A stretch of DNA of 48,298 nucleotides. Source: Clostridia bacterium (GTDB lineage Bacteria > Bacillota > Sulfobacillia > SLMV01). The translations under genes were made by a program, and so were the position numbers. The DNA lies in NCBI GenBank assembly GCA_003552525.1, contig PUNF01000098.1:1-48298 (forward strand), in the 5' to 3' direction. Shown here one piece after another: positions 38,585-48,298 of this stretch (the stretch's first letter is position 1; each line of letters begins with the position of its first letter). Below the pieces are notes generated by a model, which was not told the origin of the DNA, searched no databases, and saw only the letters and a list, made by a program, of their open reading frames with translations.

Positions 38585-40819
38585 TCACTTGAGGAGGGAA
38601 GCGGCATGTCGCGCGTTTTCCTCCTCCTTATCCTGCATCTTTCGTGCGCCCCGCGACACGACGGGACGCAGGTCCGAAAGCCGCGGGAGGATGTGTTCTA
38701 GGAGTCCTTCTTCGAGCCGCTCGGGTGTCATATTCTCCATTCTTCCAAGGCATGGCGCCCCAATATCGGAGAGAAATCCGTCGATCTTCGGATCGTAGCT
38801 GAGGCCCACGGGGATGGAACCCGCGGCGGCCGCGAGAATCAGGGCATGGAGGCGCATCCCGAGGACCAAGTCTGATCGTTCCATGATCCCCATGACCAAC
38901 TCCGGTTGCATCCCCGTGGCACATAAGACGGCCGTTTCTCTTCGTGTCATTTTTGCCGCCAGTTTTGCAAGCGGAAGATCGCGTGATTCCTGCATGGCCA
39001 TCAGCAAGGAAATGAACCCCTGCTCGCTCAAGAGGTCAGCCGCACGCGCGGCCAGGCGCGCTGGCAATTCCGAGTCCCCGCGCCAGGGACGCATTGAGAT
39101 CACCGCGATCGGATGATCGTCCCACCTACAGGAGAATGCCCGATCGAGCACCATTTCGACGTCGGGTCGATCGGCCGGTCTCAGTGCAAAGGCGGGATCC
39201 GCAGTCACCTCCCAATCGGGACCTGCATCGTTGTTACCGAGCAGGGCGCGCAGGGTACCGGCTGACGCGCGGTCGCGCAATGTGATTCGCGAAGCGGTCC
39301 GGAGGGCACCGACGGCCAGGCTGCGGCCGATGCCCGAGTGCAGGGGGCCGATGCCATTGGCGTATATCATGACCGGTGTACGCATGACCCGGGCCGCATA
39401 GATGAGAGAACTATAGTACACCAATGAGCGTAGACTGGTTTCGTCCTGTAGGAGGGTGCCGCCGCCACTGATGAAAAGCCGGGATCGGTGGAGCCTGGAT
39501 ATGATACCCAAGGGCGAAAACCGCGGGGTGGCGGATACCCGATGGGAACGCGCAGTGCCCTTGGGATCCGCCGAAAGCACCCAGATGTCTACCGCGGGGT
39601 TTTCTCGTTTCAGGCCCCTTATCAACCCTCGCAACAGGGCCTCATCACCCAGGTTGCCGAAACCGAAATACCCGGACACGGTCACCTGCTGGGGCCGTCT
39701 ACCCATCGCGATCACGCGGGTATAGATCTCGAGATGGTCGCGCTGCATGGCCCGAAGGGAGAAGCGGCTTGTCGCGTGTTGTTTCAAGGATCGCCCCAAT
39801 CCCCGGCGCAGCTTCGGGTTACGAACCAGCAGGCAAAGGCGGGATGCGAGGTCCTCGGGATCATCCACGGCTACCTGGTAACCTGTTCGGCCATCGAGGA
39901 TGAGTTCGGGGACGCCGCCAACTGGTGTCGCGATCGTGGCGAGACCATGATGGGCGCCCTCGAGGAGGGCGTAGGGGAAGCTCTCACTCTCGGACGGTAG
40001 CACGTTGATATCCATGGCAGACATGGCAGGCGTCGTGTCGTCAAGGTGCCCGGTGAAGTGCACGCGGCCTCCCAATCCCAGCGAGGAAGCCAGGGCCTGC
40101 AAACGGTTTCTCTCCTCCCCGTCGCCTACCAGGAGGAAGTGAGCGTCGTCGCCCGCGAGCGCATCGGATGCTGCGGCCCGAAGGAGAACGTCATGTCGCT
40201 TCACCCGGGCCATTCTTCCCACCATTCCTACCAGCGTGGCCTCCAGGGGGATGCCGTGTGCACGGCGGAAGGCTTGGCCATCCTCTGGGGTCGCACCGGG
40301 GGCCTCGGCGAATTCCAGTCCGTTGTAGATGGTGTGAACGCGCCCTCCGGGAAAGCCCCTATCGATGAGCATTCCGCGAAAGTTTTCTGTCACTGCCAGG
40401 TAGTGATCGAATCTACGAAGGCTTATCGCGTTCAGGGTCGAGTATACCAGGTGCTTATATAGGTTATCCTCGAAATCGCGGCGATAATCGCTGTGCATGG
40501 TCGTGATCAGCGGGACGGGAATGCGTCGCCGCAATAGGGCGCCCAAGAAGTTCGCCCTTGCACCGTGGCAGTGAATGAGGTCGGGCTGTTGCTTACGGAT
40601 TAGCCCGTGGAGGCGGCGAATGGCGGAAAGGTCCGTCCGGGACCGTTGTTCGGAAAGGATGACGGGAAGTCCCGCTTCCTTTGCTTCCCGGTAGAAGGGT
40701 CCGTCGGTGAGGCATACCAGCGATACCACGCTTACCTCCGATAGGGTCCGAACAAGGTTGAGCACGTGTGTCTTCGCGCCGCCGGTATCGCCGCCGCTGA
40801 TCAGGTGCATCACGTTCAC
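38585..40819 (-). CDS. Fusion: N-terminal GT4-type glycosyltransferase plus C-terminal CsaB-type polysaccharide pyruvyl transferase
   Basis: N-terminal half MNVMHLISGGDTGGAKTHVLNLVRTL...GMVGRMARVKRHDVLL...LPSESESFPYALLEGAHHGLATIATPVGGVPELI; C-terminal half VTVSGYFGFGNLGDEALLRGLI...LFISGGGTLLQDETS...GMRLHALILAAAAGSIPVGLSYDPKI. GTG start at 40819 after GGGAGG. Confidence 0.9.
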   Translation of the reverse strand: MNVMHLISGGDTGGAKTHVLNLVRTLSEVSVVSLVCLTDGPFYREAKEAGLPVILSEQRSRTDLSAIRRLHGLIRKQQPDLIHCHGARANFLGALLRRRIPVPLITTMHSDYRRDFEDNLYKHLVYSTLNAISLRRFDHYLAVTENFRGMLIDRGFPGGRVHTIYNGLEFAEAPGATPEDGQAFRRAHGIPLEATLVGMVGRMARVKRHDVLLRAAASDALAGDDAHFLLVGDGEERNRLQALASSLGLGGRVHFTGHLDDTTPAMSAMDINVLPSESESFPYALLEGAHHGLATIATPVGGVPELILDGRTGYQVAVDDPEDLASRLCLLVRNPKLRRGLGRSLKQHATSRFSLRAMQRDHLEIYTRVIAMGRRPQQVTVSGYFGFGNLGDEALLRGLIRGLKRENPAVDIWVLSADPKGTARSHRVSATPRFSPLGIISRLHRSRLFISGGGTLLQDETSLRSLVYYSSLIYAARVMRTPVMIYANGIGPLHSGIGRSLAVGALRTASRITLRDRASAGTLRALLGNNDAGPDWEVTADPAFALRPADRPDVEMVLDRAFSCRWDDHPIAVISMRPWRGDSELPARLAARAADLLSEQGFISLLMAMQESRDLPLAKLAAKMTRRETAVLCATGMQPELVMGIMERSDLVLGMRLHALILAAAAGSIPVGLSYDPKIDGFLSDIGAPCLGRMENMTPERLEEGLLEHILPRLSDLRPVVSRGARKMQDKEEENARHAASLLK

Positions 40820-41229
40820 GTTTGATAAGCCTCCCGGTTGCGCAGGGTTAAGGCAATTATACACTCCCGGGTCGGTTCTATGCCTCCCGGTTGACGGATG
40901 CTCTCCGGCACTACGCAACGATAATTGTCATTGAAGCATATGTCTCCAGGCTTTAGAATGGTTTGCATCGAGGGGAGAAGCCGTGTTCCGTTCCTGCGGT
41001 TCACCCGCCGGTACTGTGCGGGGTAGGCTCCTCGCCCGCCCATCCTTGCCACCAGGATTCCCGGGGATCTTTTGGGTCCAAGGGAGAATTCTCCCGGTGC
41101 ATCGGAGCCGAGATTAACACTTGCGTTACGATAACGAGGAGTTTGGCCCTATGAGTCGAATAGACGCTAAAGACGGATCAGCATTTTCTCGATGAAACTA
41201 CTGCACGGGTCGGGTATGTGCGGTGCGAA

Positions 41230-41260
41230 ATACACTGTCGTCGGGTGGGCAACAGTGTAT
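41230..41260. promoter_or_regulatory. Inverted repeat upstream of ftsE (possible operator)
   Basis: ATACACTGT (41230-41238), N13, ACAGTGTAT (41252-41260), perfect 9 bp dyad. Confidence 0.45.
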
Positions 41261-41329
41261 GGTCGCGAAACACCCTGTATCACCAATATTTGGCTTGGGT
41301 ACATAGCCTACCGGATGGGGGCCCGTCTC

Positions 41330-42037
41330 TTGATCGTCCTAAGCCACGTGAGTAAACACTATGGGAACATCTGTGCACTCGATGATGTGACGTTAAATAT
41401 CACAAAGGGAGAGTTCGTGTTTCTCGTTGGCCCAAGCGGTGCGGGGAAGTCGACACTCCTGCAACTGCTATTTCGGGAGGAAAAGGCTTCCGAGGGAAGT
41501 GTCGTGGTGGATAATCTCAACGTTACGCGACTGCCGCGGCGCCATGTGCCGTTGTTGCGCCGTAAGGTGGGCGTGGTCTTTCAAGATTTCAAGCTCCTCA
41601 ACTCGAAGACGGTCTTCGAGAACGTGGCGTTTGTTTTGCAGGTGACCGGAGCACCCAAGAGCTTTATTCGTCGCCGGGTGCCGCAGGTGCTGAACCTGGT
41701 TGGATTGGCCGGCAAGGAGCGGGCCTACCCCGAGCAGTTGTCGGGAGGGGAGCAGCAAAGGGCGTCTTTGGCCCGCGCGATCGCCAATTCGCCCAGATTG
41801 ATCCTCGCCGACGAGCCGACCGGGAACCTGGACCGCGATTCTTCATGGAGTATCATGCGTTTGCTGGCGGAATTCAACAAACGTGGCGCGACCGTGCTGG
41901 TTGCCACTCATGACTGGCCCATCGTTGATGCCATGCAACGCCGAGTCGTCGAGATCAACGAGGGCAAGATCACTCGTGACGACGAGCAAGGGGGCTACAG
42001 TCGAAGTGTTGCGACTAATCGGGCGCTCGGTCGTTGA
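41330..42037 (+). CDS. ftsE: Cell-division ABC transporter ATPase FtsE
   Basis: LSHVSKHYGNICALDDVTLNI, GPSGAGKSTLLQLL, GVVFQDFKLL, LSGGEQQRASLARAIANSP, LADEPTGNLD; TTG 41330 or ATG 41315 start. Confidence 0.92.
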   Translation: MIVLSHVSKHYGNICALDDVTLNITKGEFVFLVGPSGAGKSTLLQLLFREEKASEGSVVVDNLNVTRLPRRHVPLLRRKVGVVFQDFKLLNSKTVFENVAFVLQVTGAPKSFIRRRVPQVLNLVGLAGKERAYPEQLSGGEQQRASLARAIANSPRLILADEPTGNLDRDSSWSIMRLLAEFNKRGATVLVATHDWPIVDAMQRRVVEINEGKITRDDEQGGYSRSVATNRALGR

Positions 42038-42890
42038 GGGATTCAAGAGCATATGGGCGCATGGCCTGATGAGCCTGGCATCGGTCGGAACCGTGGCCGT
42101 ATCATTGCTCGTACTCGCTGTGTTCTTGGTCGTGGCGGCGAACTTGTCGTATGTCGCGGATATTCTCGAGGAACAGGTGGAGATCGTCGCGTATTGTAGT
42201 CCGGAGTTCGACCGGGAGTGGCGAGAGACACTGATCGAGAAGGCTGAGGCCATCCCCGGTGTGGGTTCAGTTGCGTTCGTGGGGCGAGAAGAAGCACTCG
42301 ATCGCTTAAGGGAACAGTTCGGCAGTCAGGCAGATCTATTGAGTGCCGTGGAGGACGACAATCCCTTGAGAGATCACCTTGAGATCACGGTGGAGGACCC
42401 CGAGCGCATTGAATCCGTGGCGAGAAGCGTCGGAGAAATCCAAAGCATCGACGATGTCGCGTACCAGCGTGAAGTGGTGGAGCGCCTCTACTCGGTAACC
42501 GAGGCTCTCCGCACGGCGGGGGTGGGCCTGGTATTCCTGCTGGCTGCGGCGACGTTCTTACTGATCAGCAACACCATTCGCCTTACCATTTTCGCGAGGC
42601 GGGATGAGATAGAAGTGATGCGACTGGTCGGGGCGTCCTCCGCCTTCATCTGGGGCCCCCTGGTCGTGGAGGGGTTGCTCCTCGGCATGATTGGCGCCGG
42701 GATCGCTGGGATTGCGATATACTGGGGTTACCAGGATCTGGTGGGGTCACTGCACATTTCTCTGCCGTTCCTCCCGATACTCGGGCCGCAGCCACTGATT
42801 GGAAATCTCATCCAGTTGCTGCTGATTATTGGTGCGATGCTGGGAATTATGAGTAGTTGGTTTTCTGCACAGCGCTACGTAAAGATATAG
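42006..42890 (+). CDS. ftsX: Cell-division permease-like protein FtsX
   Basis: GFKSIWAHGLMSLASVGTVAVSLLVLAVFLV, LEEQVEIVAYCSPEF, NTIRLTIFARRDEIEVMRLVGASSAFIWGPLVVEGLLLG; overlaps ftsE. Confidence 0.92.
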   Translation: MLRLIGRSVVEGFKSIWAHGLMSLASVGTVAVSLLVLAVFLVVAANLSYVADILEEQVEIVAYCSPEFDREWRETLIEKAEAIPGVGSVAFVGREEALDRLREQFGSQADLLSAVEDDNPLRDHLEITVEDPERIESVARSVGEIQSIDDVAYQREVVERLYSVTEALRTAGVGLVFLLAAATFLLISNTIRLTIFARRDEIEVMRLVGASSAFIWGPLVVEGLLLGMIGAGIAGIAIYWGYQDLVGSLHISLPFLPILGPQPLIGNLIQLLLIIGAMLGIMSSWFSAQRYVKI

Positions 42891-42902
42891 GGGGGATCAC
42901 GC

Positions 42903-44114
42903 TTGGATTCATGGAGTGGCCGAAGACTTTCGAGTAATCTACATAGAATGGTCGCTTGTATCGTCATGGGTGCAATGGCCATCGCCATGGTGTCCGCCCT
43001 GTTCGCAGGCGCGGATCCAGTGCATGCATCCGCGGGCGAGATCCGCCAGGAAATCGAGAACCTGCGCAATCGCCTGGACAACATTCAAGGAGATATGGAC
43101 CAGTACGAGAGTAATCTCGAACATATTCGCCAACAGGAACAGGGGGTGACCCGGGAGCTCGGCCAGGCCCAGGTTGAATTGCGCCAGGTCGAGAATCAGC
43201 TCGACGAAGCCCTGGTCGCCCTTCAGATGGCGGAGCTCGAGGTGCAAGAGGCGGAGGAAGACCTCCAGCGTGCCGAGGAAGAGCTCGACTATCGGACGGG
43301 ATTACTCAACGGTCGCGTGCGTGCCATGTACGAGCTCGGCACGGTGAGCTATCTCGAGGTTTTGCTCTCCTCGGTCAGTTTCGCCGACTTCGTTCGTCGC
43401 TTCCAGATGCTTCAGCAAATCGTGGGGCAAGACGTAAGCATCCTCGAGGCCGTGCGCGAACAGAAGTCCGAGGTGGAGTACAGGCGGCAAGTATGGATCG
43501 ATGAGAAGGATGACGCTGCATATTGGAAAGAGCGGGTAGCGGAGAAACGCGAGGAACTCAAGGTCGAGGTCGCCCGCTACGAGAGTCGACTCCACCAGTT
43601 GTCCAGTCGCGAGCAGGAATACCTAGACGCGCTGGACGAGATGGAGCGGCGATCGGAGCAAATCGCCGAGGAAATTACCGCGAAACAAGAGGAGTTGGCC
43701 CTGGCCGAGGGTATCCCTTATATGATCTGGCCCCTCAACCCGGGCAGCTTCTGGGTCTCTTCGCCCTTTGGCCAGCGATATCATCCGATACTCGGACAGT
43801 GGCGTTTTCACTCGGGAATCGACCTGGCAGCCAGCACCGGCACCCCCATTCGTGCCGCCGCGTCAGGTATCGTCCTGGATGCAGGATGGATGGGAGGGTA
43901 TGGCCTGACCGTGATCGTTGCGCATACGTCCACGGTGTCAACACTGTATGCCCATGCGTCCACGTTGCGCGTGGAGCCCGGGGACCAGGTAGGCGAAGGC
44001 GACACCATCGCACTCGTGGGCACCACGGGCATGTCCACGGGGCCCCACCTTCACTTTGAAGTCCGGGTCGACGGCCAGGTCGAGGATCCGAAGGAGTACC
44101 TGCCGCCGCGGTAA
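42903..44114 (+). CDS. Coiled-coil M23 peptidase (EnvC-like architecture)
   Basis: Long N-terminal coiled coil (QEIENLRNRLDNIQGDMDQYESNLEHIRQQEQ), C-terminal M23 (FHSGIDLAASTGTPI, LYAHAS, GPHLHFEVRVDG). Confidence 0.9.
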   Translation: MDSWSGRRLSSNLHRMVACIVMGAMAIAMVSALFAGADPVHASAGEIRQEIENLRNRLDNIQGDMDQYESNLEHIRQQEQGVTRELGQAQVELRQVENQLDEALVALQMAELEVQEAEEDLQRAEEELDYRTGLLNGRVRAMYELGTVSYLEVLLSSVSFADFVRRFQMLQQIVGQDVSILEAVREQKSEVEYRRQVWIDEKDDAAYWKERVAEKREELKVEVARYESRLHQLSSREQEYLDALDEMERRSEQIAEEITAKQEELALAEGIPYMIWPLNPGSFWVSSPFGQRYHPILGQWRFHSGIDLAASTGTPIRAAASGIVLDAGWMGGYGLTVIVAHTSTVSTLYAHASTLRVEPGDQVGEGDTIALVGTTGMSTGPHLHFEVRVDGQVEDPKEYLPPR

Positions 44115-44138
44115 TCCTTGGCCCTTTTGCCCGTTGTA

Positions 44139-44177
44139 AACGATTCGCGGATCTGCTATGGTCCGCGAACCGTTTTT
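44139..44177 (+). terminator. Intrinsic terminator after the M23 gene
   Basis: AACGATTCGCGGA / TCCGCGAACCGTTTTT stem followed by TTTTT. Confidence 0.85.
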
Positions 44178-44253
44178 GTGTGCTCCCCACGTTTTTCCCT
44201 CCAAGCCCTGTGATAGAATAGTGGGCACGCCCTAGAAGGAGCCGATCGCGCAC

Positions 44254-45573
44254 GTGTTGTGGGAGGCGATGATAATTTACGATGAGGATCGGAGTACAAG
44301 ATATGTTCAATTAACGCCGGTGCAGGCCATCTTGATCGTGATGGTGTTGGTCTTCACGGTGGCGGCACTAACCGTCGGTGTCGTACAACAGGTCCCGTTC
44401 ATTTCGGAGAGAGGGATCGAGGAGGCAGCCCCCGAGGAAGTCGAGTCTGCGCTCGATGACGAGGGATACGATGAGTTCATCCGCGCACTATCACTCATCA
44501 TGGAGGACTATGTTGACGGGGACGATGTGGATTCCGAAGCGCTTCTGCGCGGTGCAATTCGAGGTATGATTGAGGGATTGGATGACCCGTATTCGACGTA
44601 CTTCGATGCCTCTGCCCTCGAGGACCTGCGCGTACAGACCCTGGAGGGGGAGTACTCGGGCATCGGGGTTTCCGTGATCGACCTGGACGGGTACGTGACG
44701 GTGTTGGTGCCGTTCGACGATACGCCGGCTTCCACGACGCCATTCGAGGGTGCCGATGAGAACGATGCCATCGGGTTGAAATCCGGTGATCGAATATTGG
44801 AGGTGGATGGGATCGATGTGGTCGGTATGTCTACCGACCATGTAGCGGAACTCATCCGCGGGCCGGTTGGCGAGAGCGTGGAGATCCTCGTCGAACGTCC
44901 CGAAAACGAGATGGGTGAGCAATACCGGTTCGTCATCGAGCGGGAACAGATCGAAATCCCGACCGCAGATTCGGAAGTCATCGATGGCGATATCGGCGTT
45001 CTGAGCATCACACAATTCACCGCCCACACGCCCGAGCAGGTGGCGGCGCACCTTGAGAAACTCGAGGAATCTGGGATCCAAGGCCTGATCCTGGACCTGC
45101 GTAGTAACCCCGGGGGGACGCTGGAAGAATCCTTGCAGGTGGCCGATCAGTTCTTGCCCCCTGGGCCCGTGGTGACTACCGTCGATCGGGAGGGCAACGA
45201 GGAAACCCTGGCCGTCTCGGGGCCGGGATACGAACGCCCGATCGTGGTCTTGGTCGATCGGTTCAGTGCAAGTGCGTCCGAAATTATTGCCGGTGCCCTG
45301 CGCGATCGTGCCGATGCCCCATTGGTTGGCGAACGCACATTTGGAAAAGGATCTGTACAGCGGGTGTATTACCTGGATCCGGAGCAGACGACGGGGATGA
45401 AGCTGACCACGCAGAGGTATTTGACGCCATCCGGCTATAATATCGAAGATGAGGAGGGCCTGGTGCCGGATTACGAGGTGGAGTGGTCCGAGGGAGAGAC
45501 GATGGGCGAGCTGGACTCGGACAGCCAATTGCAGAGGGCACTCGAGGTCCTCCGTGACTTGATCGCACAATAA
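44254..45573 (+). CDS. S41-family C-terminal processing peptidase (Ctp)
   Basis: N-terminal TM, GEYSGIGVSV, PDZ (GLKSGDRILEVDGIDVVGM), LDLRSNPGGTLEES, DRFSASASEIIAGAL, GERTFGKGSVQ. Confidence 0.93.
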   Translation: MLWEAMIIYDEDRSTRYVQLTPVQAILIVMVLVFTVAALTVGVVQQVPFISERGIEEAAPEEVESALDDEGYDEFIRALSLIMEDYVDGDDVDSEALLRGAIRGMIEGLDDPYSTYFDASALEDLRVQTLEGEYSGIGVSVIDLDGYVTVLVPFDDTPASTTPFEGADENDAIGLKSGDRILEVDGIDVVGMSTDHVAELIRGPVGESVEILVERPENEMGEQYRFVIEREQIEIPTADSEVIDGDIGVLSITQFTAHTPEQVAAHLEKLEESGIQGLILDLRSNPGGTLEESLQVADQFLPPGPVVTTVDREGNEETLAVSGPGYERPIVVLVDRFSASASEIIAGALRDRADAPLVGERTFGKGSVQRVYYLDPEQTTGMKLTTQRYLTPSGYNIEDEEGLVPDYEVEWSEGETMGELDSDSQLQRALEVLRDLIAQ

Positions 45574-45603
45574 TCCGATCCTACGCACCCCGGGAGGTAT
45601 GCT

Positions 45604-46875
45604 TTGGATCTATCGTTGCTCGGCGAGTTGGCGCGGCACATTTTTCTTCGCGTGCCGGAAACGGTGATTCCCACGACGACCGGCGGCCTATTGTTCTGGG
45701 CCGTGATGCTACTCGTGTGGACGCAATACAGGCGACTGGCCACGATGGAGCGTCGCATACACGGGTTCGTCCGCAACGACCCGTGGGTGAGTACGGGAAC
45801 CGCCCTGGTTTTCGGTGTCGTAGCCGGCATCATCGGGAGCTTCCTCATGATCATGCTGGGAATTACGTTGTCCCAGGATGATATCATATACCTGTGGCCG
45901 GTTGCCCTTGCCCTACTATTGCTCAATCCGCGCCTGCTGTGCTTTTCCTATGCGGGCGGAATCGTTTCGATCGTGCACCTTCTGACCGGATGGCCGCCGG
46001 GAGTCAATCCGACGGCCATCATGGGTCTGGTCGCCGTCCTACACCTCATGGAGGGCATCCTGGTTGCCGTCAGTGGCCATCGTGTGGTTAGCCCGGTATA
46101 CCTCAAGAATGATCGCTCAGCCGTGGTAGGCGGATACCTGGTACAGAGGTTCTGGCCGATCCCGATCATGATCGTTTTCTTGTTACAGCTCCCACCGGAA
46201 GCCACGCTGGGAGGATTCAGCATGCCGGACTGGTGGCCCTTGATCGATTCCGGTGCGGGGTTGGGCGAGCACTGGGCGTATGTCATGACCCCGGTGGTGG
46301 CCGCCTTGGGCTACTCTGACATTGCCTTGACCGAGATGCCGGTAAAACGGGCCCGACGTACGGCCTGGCACCTCGTGCTGTTCAGCGTCGCCCTCCTCGG
46401 TTTCAGTCTTTGGGCTGCGGAGTCACCCGCGGTCATATTCGTACCGGTGCTTTTTGGTCCACTGGGACACGAACTGATGATTCGCTTGAGCAGCGGACGC
46501 GAGTTTCGCGGCAAACCGAAGTTTGTCTCGGGGGGCGATGGTGTAATGATTATGGATGCTCGGCCGAATCGGCCGGGTCAGGCGCTCGGCTTACACCCTG
46601 GAGATACGGTCGTGGCGGTAAACGGGCAACCGATCGCCAGTCGCTCCGAGCTCAATGACGCCACCATTTTTGGTGGCTGGTATATCGAGTTAACTGTCGT
46701 CGATCCGGATGGACACGTACGCACCCTTGAGTCGAATCGGTATCCGCCCGGACAAGACCTGGGCGTGATTACGGCGCCGGAATCACATGATCGACCGCAC
46801 GTGAATCTCGGGGGTGAGGGTGTCCTTCTTCGGCTATTGAAACGTTTGCGGAGAAGGTGGCGCTGGCGAGCTTGA
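45604..46875 (+). CDS. Multi-pass membrane protein with C-terminal PDZ domain (MinJ-like)
   Basis: About 7 hydrophobic segments followed by PDZ (GQALGLHPGDTVVAVNGQPIASRSELNDA); directly follows ctp, an arrangement resembling B. subtilis ctpB-minJ. Confidence 0.75.
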   Translation: MDLSLLGELARHIFLRVPETVIPTTTGGLLFWAVMLLVWTQYRRLATMERRIHGFVRNDPWVSTGTALVFGVVAGIIGSFLMIMLGITLSQDDIIYLWPVALALLLLNPRLLCFSYAGGIVSIVHLLTGWPPGVNPTAIMGLVAVLHLMEGILVAVSGHRVVSPVYLKNDRSAVVGGYLVQRFWPIPIMIVFLLQLPPEATLGGFSMPDWWPLIDSGAGLGEHWAYVMTPVVAALGYSDIALTEMPVKRARRTAWHLVLFSVALLGFSLWAAESPAVIFVPVLFGPLGHELMIRLSSGREFRGKPKFVSGGDGVMIMDARPNRPGQALGLHPGDTVVAVNGQPIASRSELNDATIFGGWYIELTVVDPDGHVRTLESNRYPPGQDLGVITAPESHDRPHVNLGGEGVLLRLLKRLRRRWRWRA

Positions 46876-46931
46876 GGGAACATGTGTTCGAGTGATATGT
46901 TTGACGTGATGCCACACGGGAGGTTCGTCCA

Positions 46932-48298
46932 TTGTCCAGTTTCGAACTGGTTTCCAGTTATCAGCCCGAGGGGGATCAGCCGCGGGCCATCGATGAGATC
47001 ACCGAGGTTTTCTCCGCCGGCTCGCGTGATGTGACTCTCCTGGGTGTCACCGGATCCGGGAAGACGTATACTGTTGCGAACGTCGTTGAGCAGTTACAGC
47101 GGCCGACCCTCGTGGTCGCGCACAACAAGACCCTGGCCGCGCAGTTATGCAGCGAGTTTCGCGATTTCTTCCCCAGGAATGCGGTGGAGTATTTCGTGAG
47201 CTATTACGATTACTATCAACCCGAGGCGTACATTCCGCAAAGCGATACGTACATCGAGAAGGATGCGACCATCAACGATGAGATCGACAAACTACGGCAC
47301 TCGGCCACCAGTGCGCTGCTGGAGCGTTCAGATGTGATCGTGGTTGCCTCGGTATCGTGCATATACGGCCTCGGTTCACCCGAAGACTATCGCAATCTCG
47401 TTGTAAGCCTGCGACACGGGATGCAGCGCGATCGGGATGACATCGTACGGTCACTCGTCGGGATCCAGTACCAGCGGAATGACATCAACTTCATGCGTGG
47501 TACTTTTCGCGTGCGCGGTGACATCATCGAGATTTTTCCCGCTTCCTCGGGGGAGCGCGCCATTCGCGTCGAGCTGTTCGGCGATGAGATCGAACGGATC
47601 AGCGAGGTCGACACCATAACGGGAGAGGTGCTGGGTCATCGGCAACACGTCGCCATATACCCGGCGACGCACTACATTACCGAACGAGACAAGATGCGTC
47701 GGGCGATCGAGAGTATCGAATGCGAACTCGAACAACGCCTGGTCGCGCTGCGCAACGATAATCGACTGCTAGAAGCGCAGCGCCTCGAGCAGCGGACCCG
47801 GTATGATTTGGCCATGCTACGAGAAGTCGGTTATTGCACGGGGATCGAAAACTATGCCCGGCACTTGACCGGTCGTGCACCCGGGGAGCCGCCTTTTACG
47901 CTATTGGATTACTTCCCGGATGATTTTCTCTGCGTAATCGATGAATCCCATCGGACGATTCCGCAGATCGGGGGGATGTATGCCGGTGATCGTTCGCGGA
48001 AGGAGACGCTTGTCCGCCATGGTTTTCGGCTTCCGTCGGCGTTTGACAACCGCCCATTGACCTTCGAGGAGTTCGTACATCACGTGGACCGGAGCCTTTA
48101 CGTATCCGCCACTCCGGCGCCTTACGAAATGGATCGGAGCACACGCGTTGTCGAACAGATCGTACGACCGACGGGTCTCATCGATCCCGAGGTAGAGGTT
48201 CGACCGGTGGAGGGGCAGATCGACGACCTGGTATCGGAGGTTCGTGAACGCATTTCGCGCGGCGATCGCGTATTGGTGACCACGCTTACCAAGCGGAT
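46932..48298 (+). CDS. uvrB: UvrABC system protein B, truncated by the window end
   Basis: Direct translation [72 protein letters not shown]...[36 protein letters not shown] start, no stop before 48298. Confidence 0.95.
   Translation, partial: MSSFELVSSYQPEGDQPRAIDEITEVFSAGSRDVTLLGVTGSGKTYTVANVVEQLQRPTLVVAHNKTLAAQLCSEFRDFFPRNAVEYFVSYYDYYQPEAYIPQSDTYIEKDATINDEIDKLRHSATSALLERSDVIVVASVSCIYGLGSPEDYRNLVVSLRHGMQRDRDDIVRSLVGIQYQRNDINFMRGTFRVRGDIIEIFPASSGERAIRVELFGDEIERISEVDTITGEVLGHRQHVAIYPATHYITERDKMRRAIESIECELEQRLVALRNDNRLLEAQRLEQRTRYDLAMLREVGYCTGIENYARHLTGRAPGEPPFTLLDYFPDDFLCVIDESHRTIPQIGGMYAGDRSRKETLVRHGFRLPSAFDNRPLTFEEFVHHVDRSLYVSATPAPYEMDRSTRVVEQIVRPTGLIDPEVEVRPVEGQIDDLVSEVRERISRGDRVLVTTLTKR

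Noticed and set aside
43523-44059. Alternative-frame ORF within the M23 gene
   Set aside because: Low-complexity Arg/Gly-rich translation in the wrong frame; the host gene is strongly supported.
44491-45588. 365-codon minus-strand ORF
   Set aside because: Antisense to the S41 peptidase with intact catalytic motifs; spurious.

Overview
The window is about 48.3 kb of dense bacterial chromosome with moderately high GC and many GTG/TTG starts. Gene content looks Clostridia/Bacillota-like, though this is inferred from gene content only. I see no CRISPR array, transposase, prophage or tRNA. From left to right it carries:
- a WYL regulator;
- a minus-strand korABC-sucCD-ferredoxin operon;
- an MBL-fold hydrolase, an M23 peptidase and a parvulin isomerase;
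- an ArsR-permease-thioredoxin module, an ATP-type PEPCK and IlvE;
- a two-component system divergent from a GerMN lipoprotein;
- a long co-directional unit: AKR-ferredoxin fusion, AcoX/NAD-kinase-like protein, ThiF-like protein, YibE/F, then atpZ-atpI-atpB-atpE-atpF. This unit contains only the Fo half of an ATP synthase and ends in a strong hairpin with no F1 genes after it;
- S66 peptidase, two amidohydrolases, a Pta/Ptb-like acyltransferase and a Nif3-like protein;
- RNase P RNA, a GerMN protein, secA and prfB with its programmed +1 frameshift;
- TagA/WecG, split transketolase and a large glycosyltransferase-CsaB fusion;
- ftsE-ftsX, M23 peptidase, CtpA and a MinJ-like PDZ protein, then the start of uvrB.
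The observations I would follow first are the isolated Fo operon with a Na+-type c-subunit signature, its linkage to the redox/NAD-kinase/E1-like genes, the GT4-CsaB fusion, the ~660 bp structured non-coding gap before korA, and the metal-ligand anomaly in one amidohydrolase. None of these has been tested by database search.
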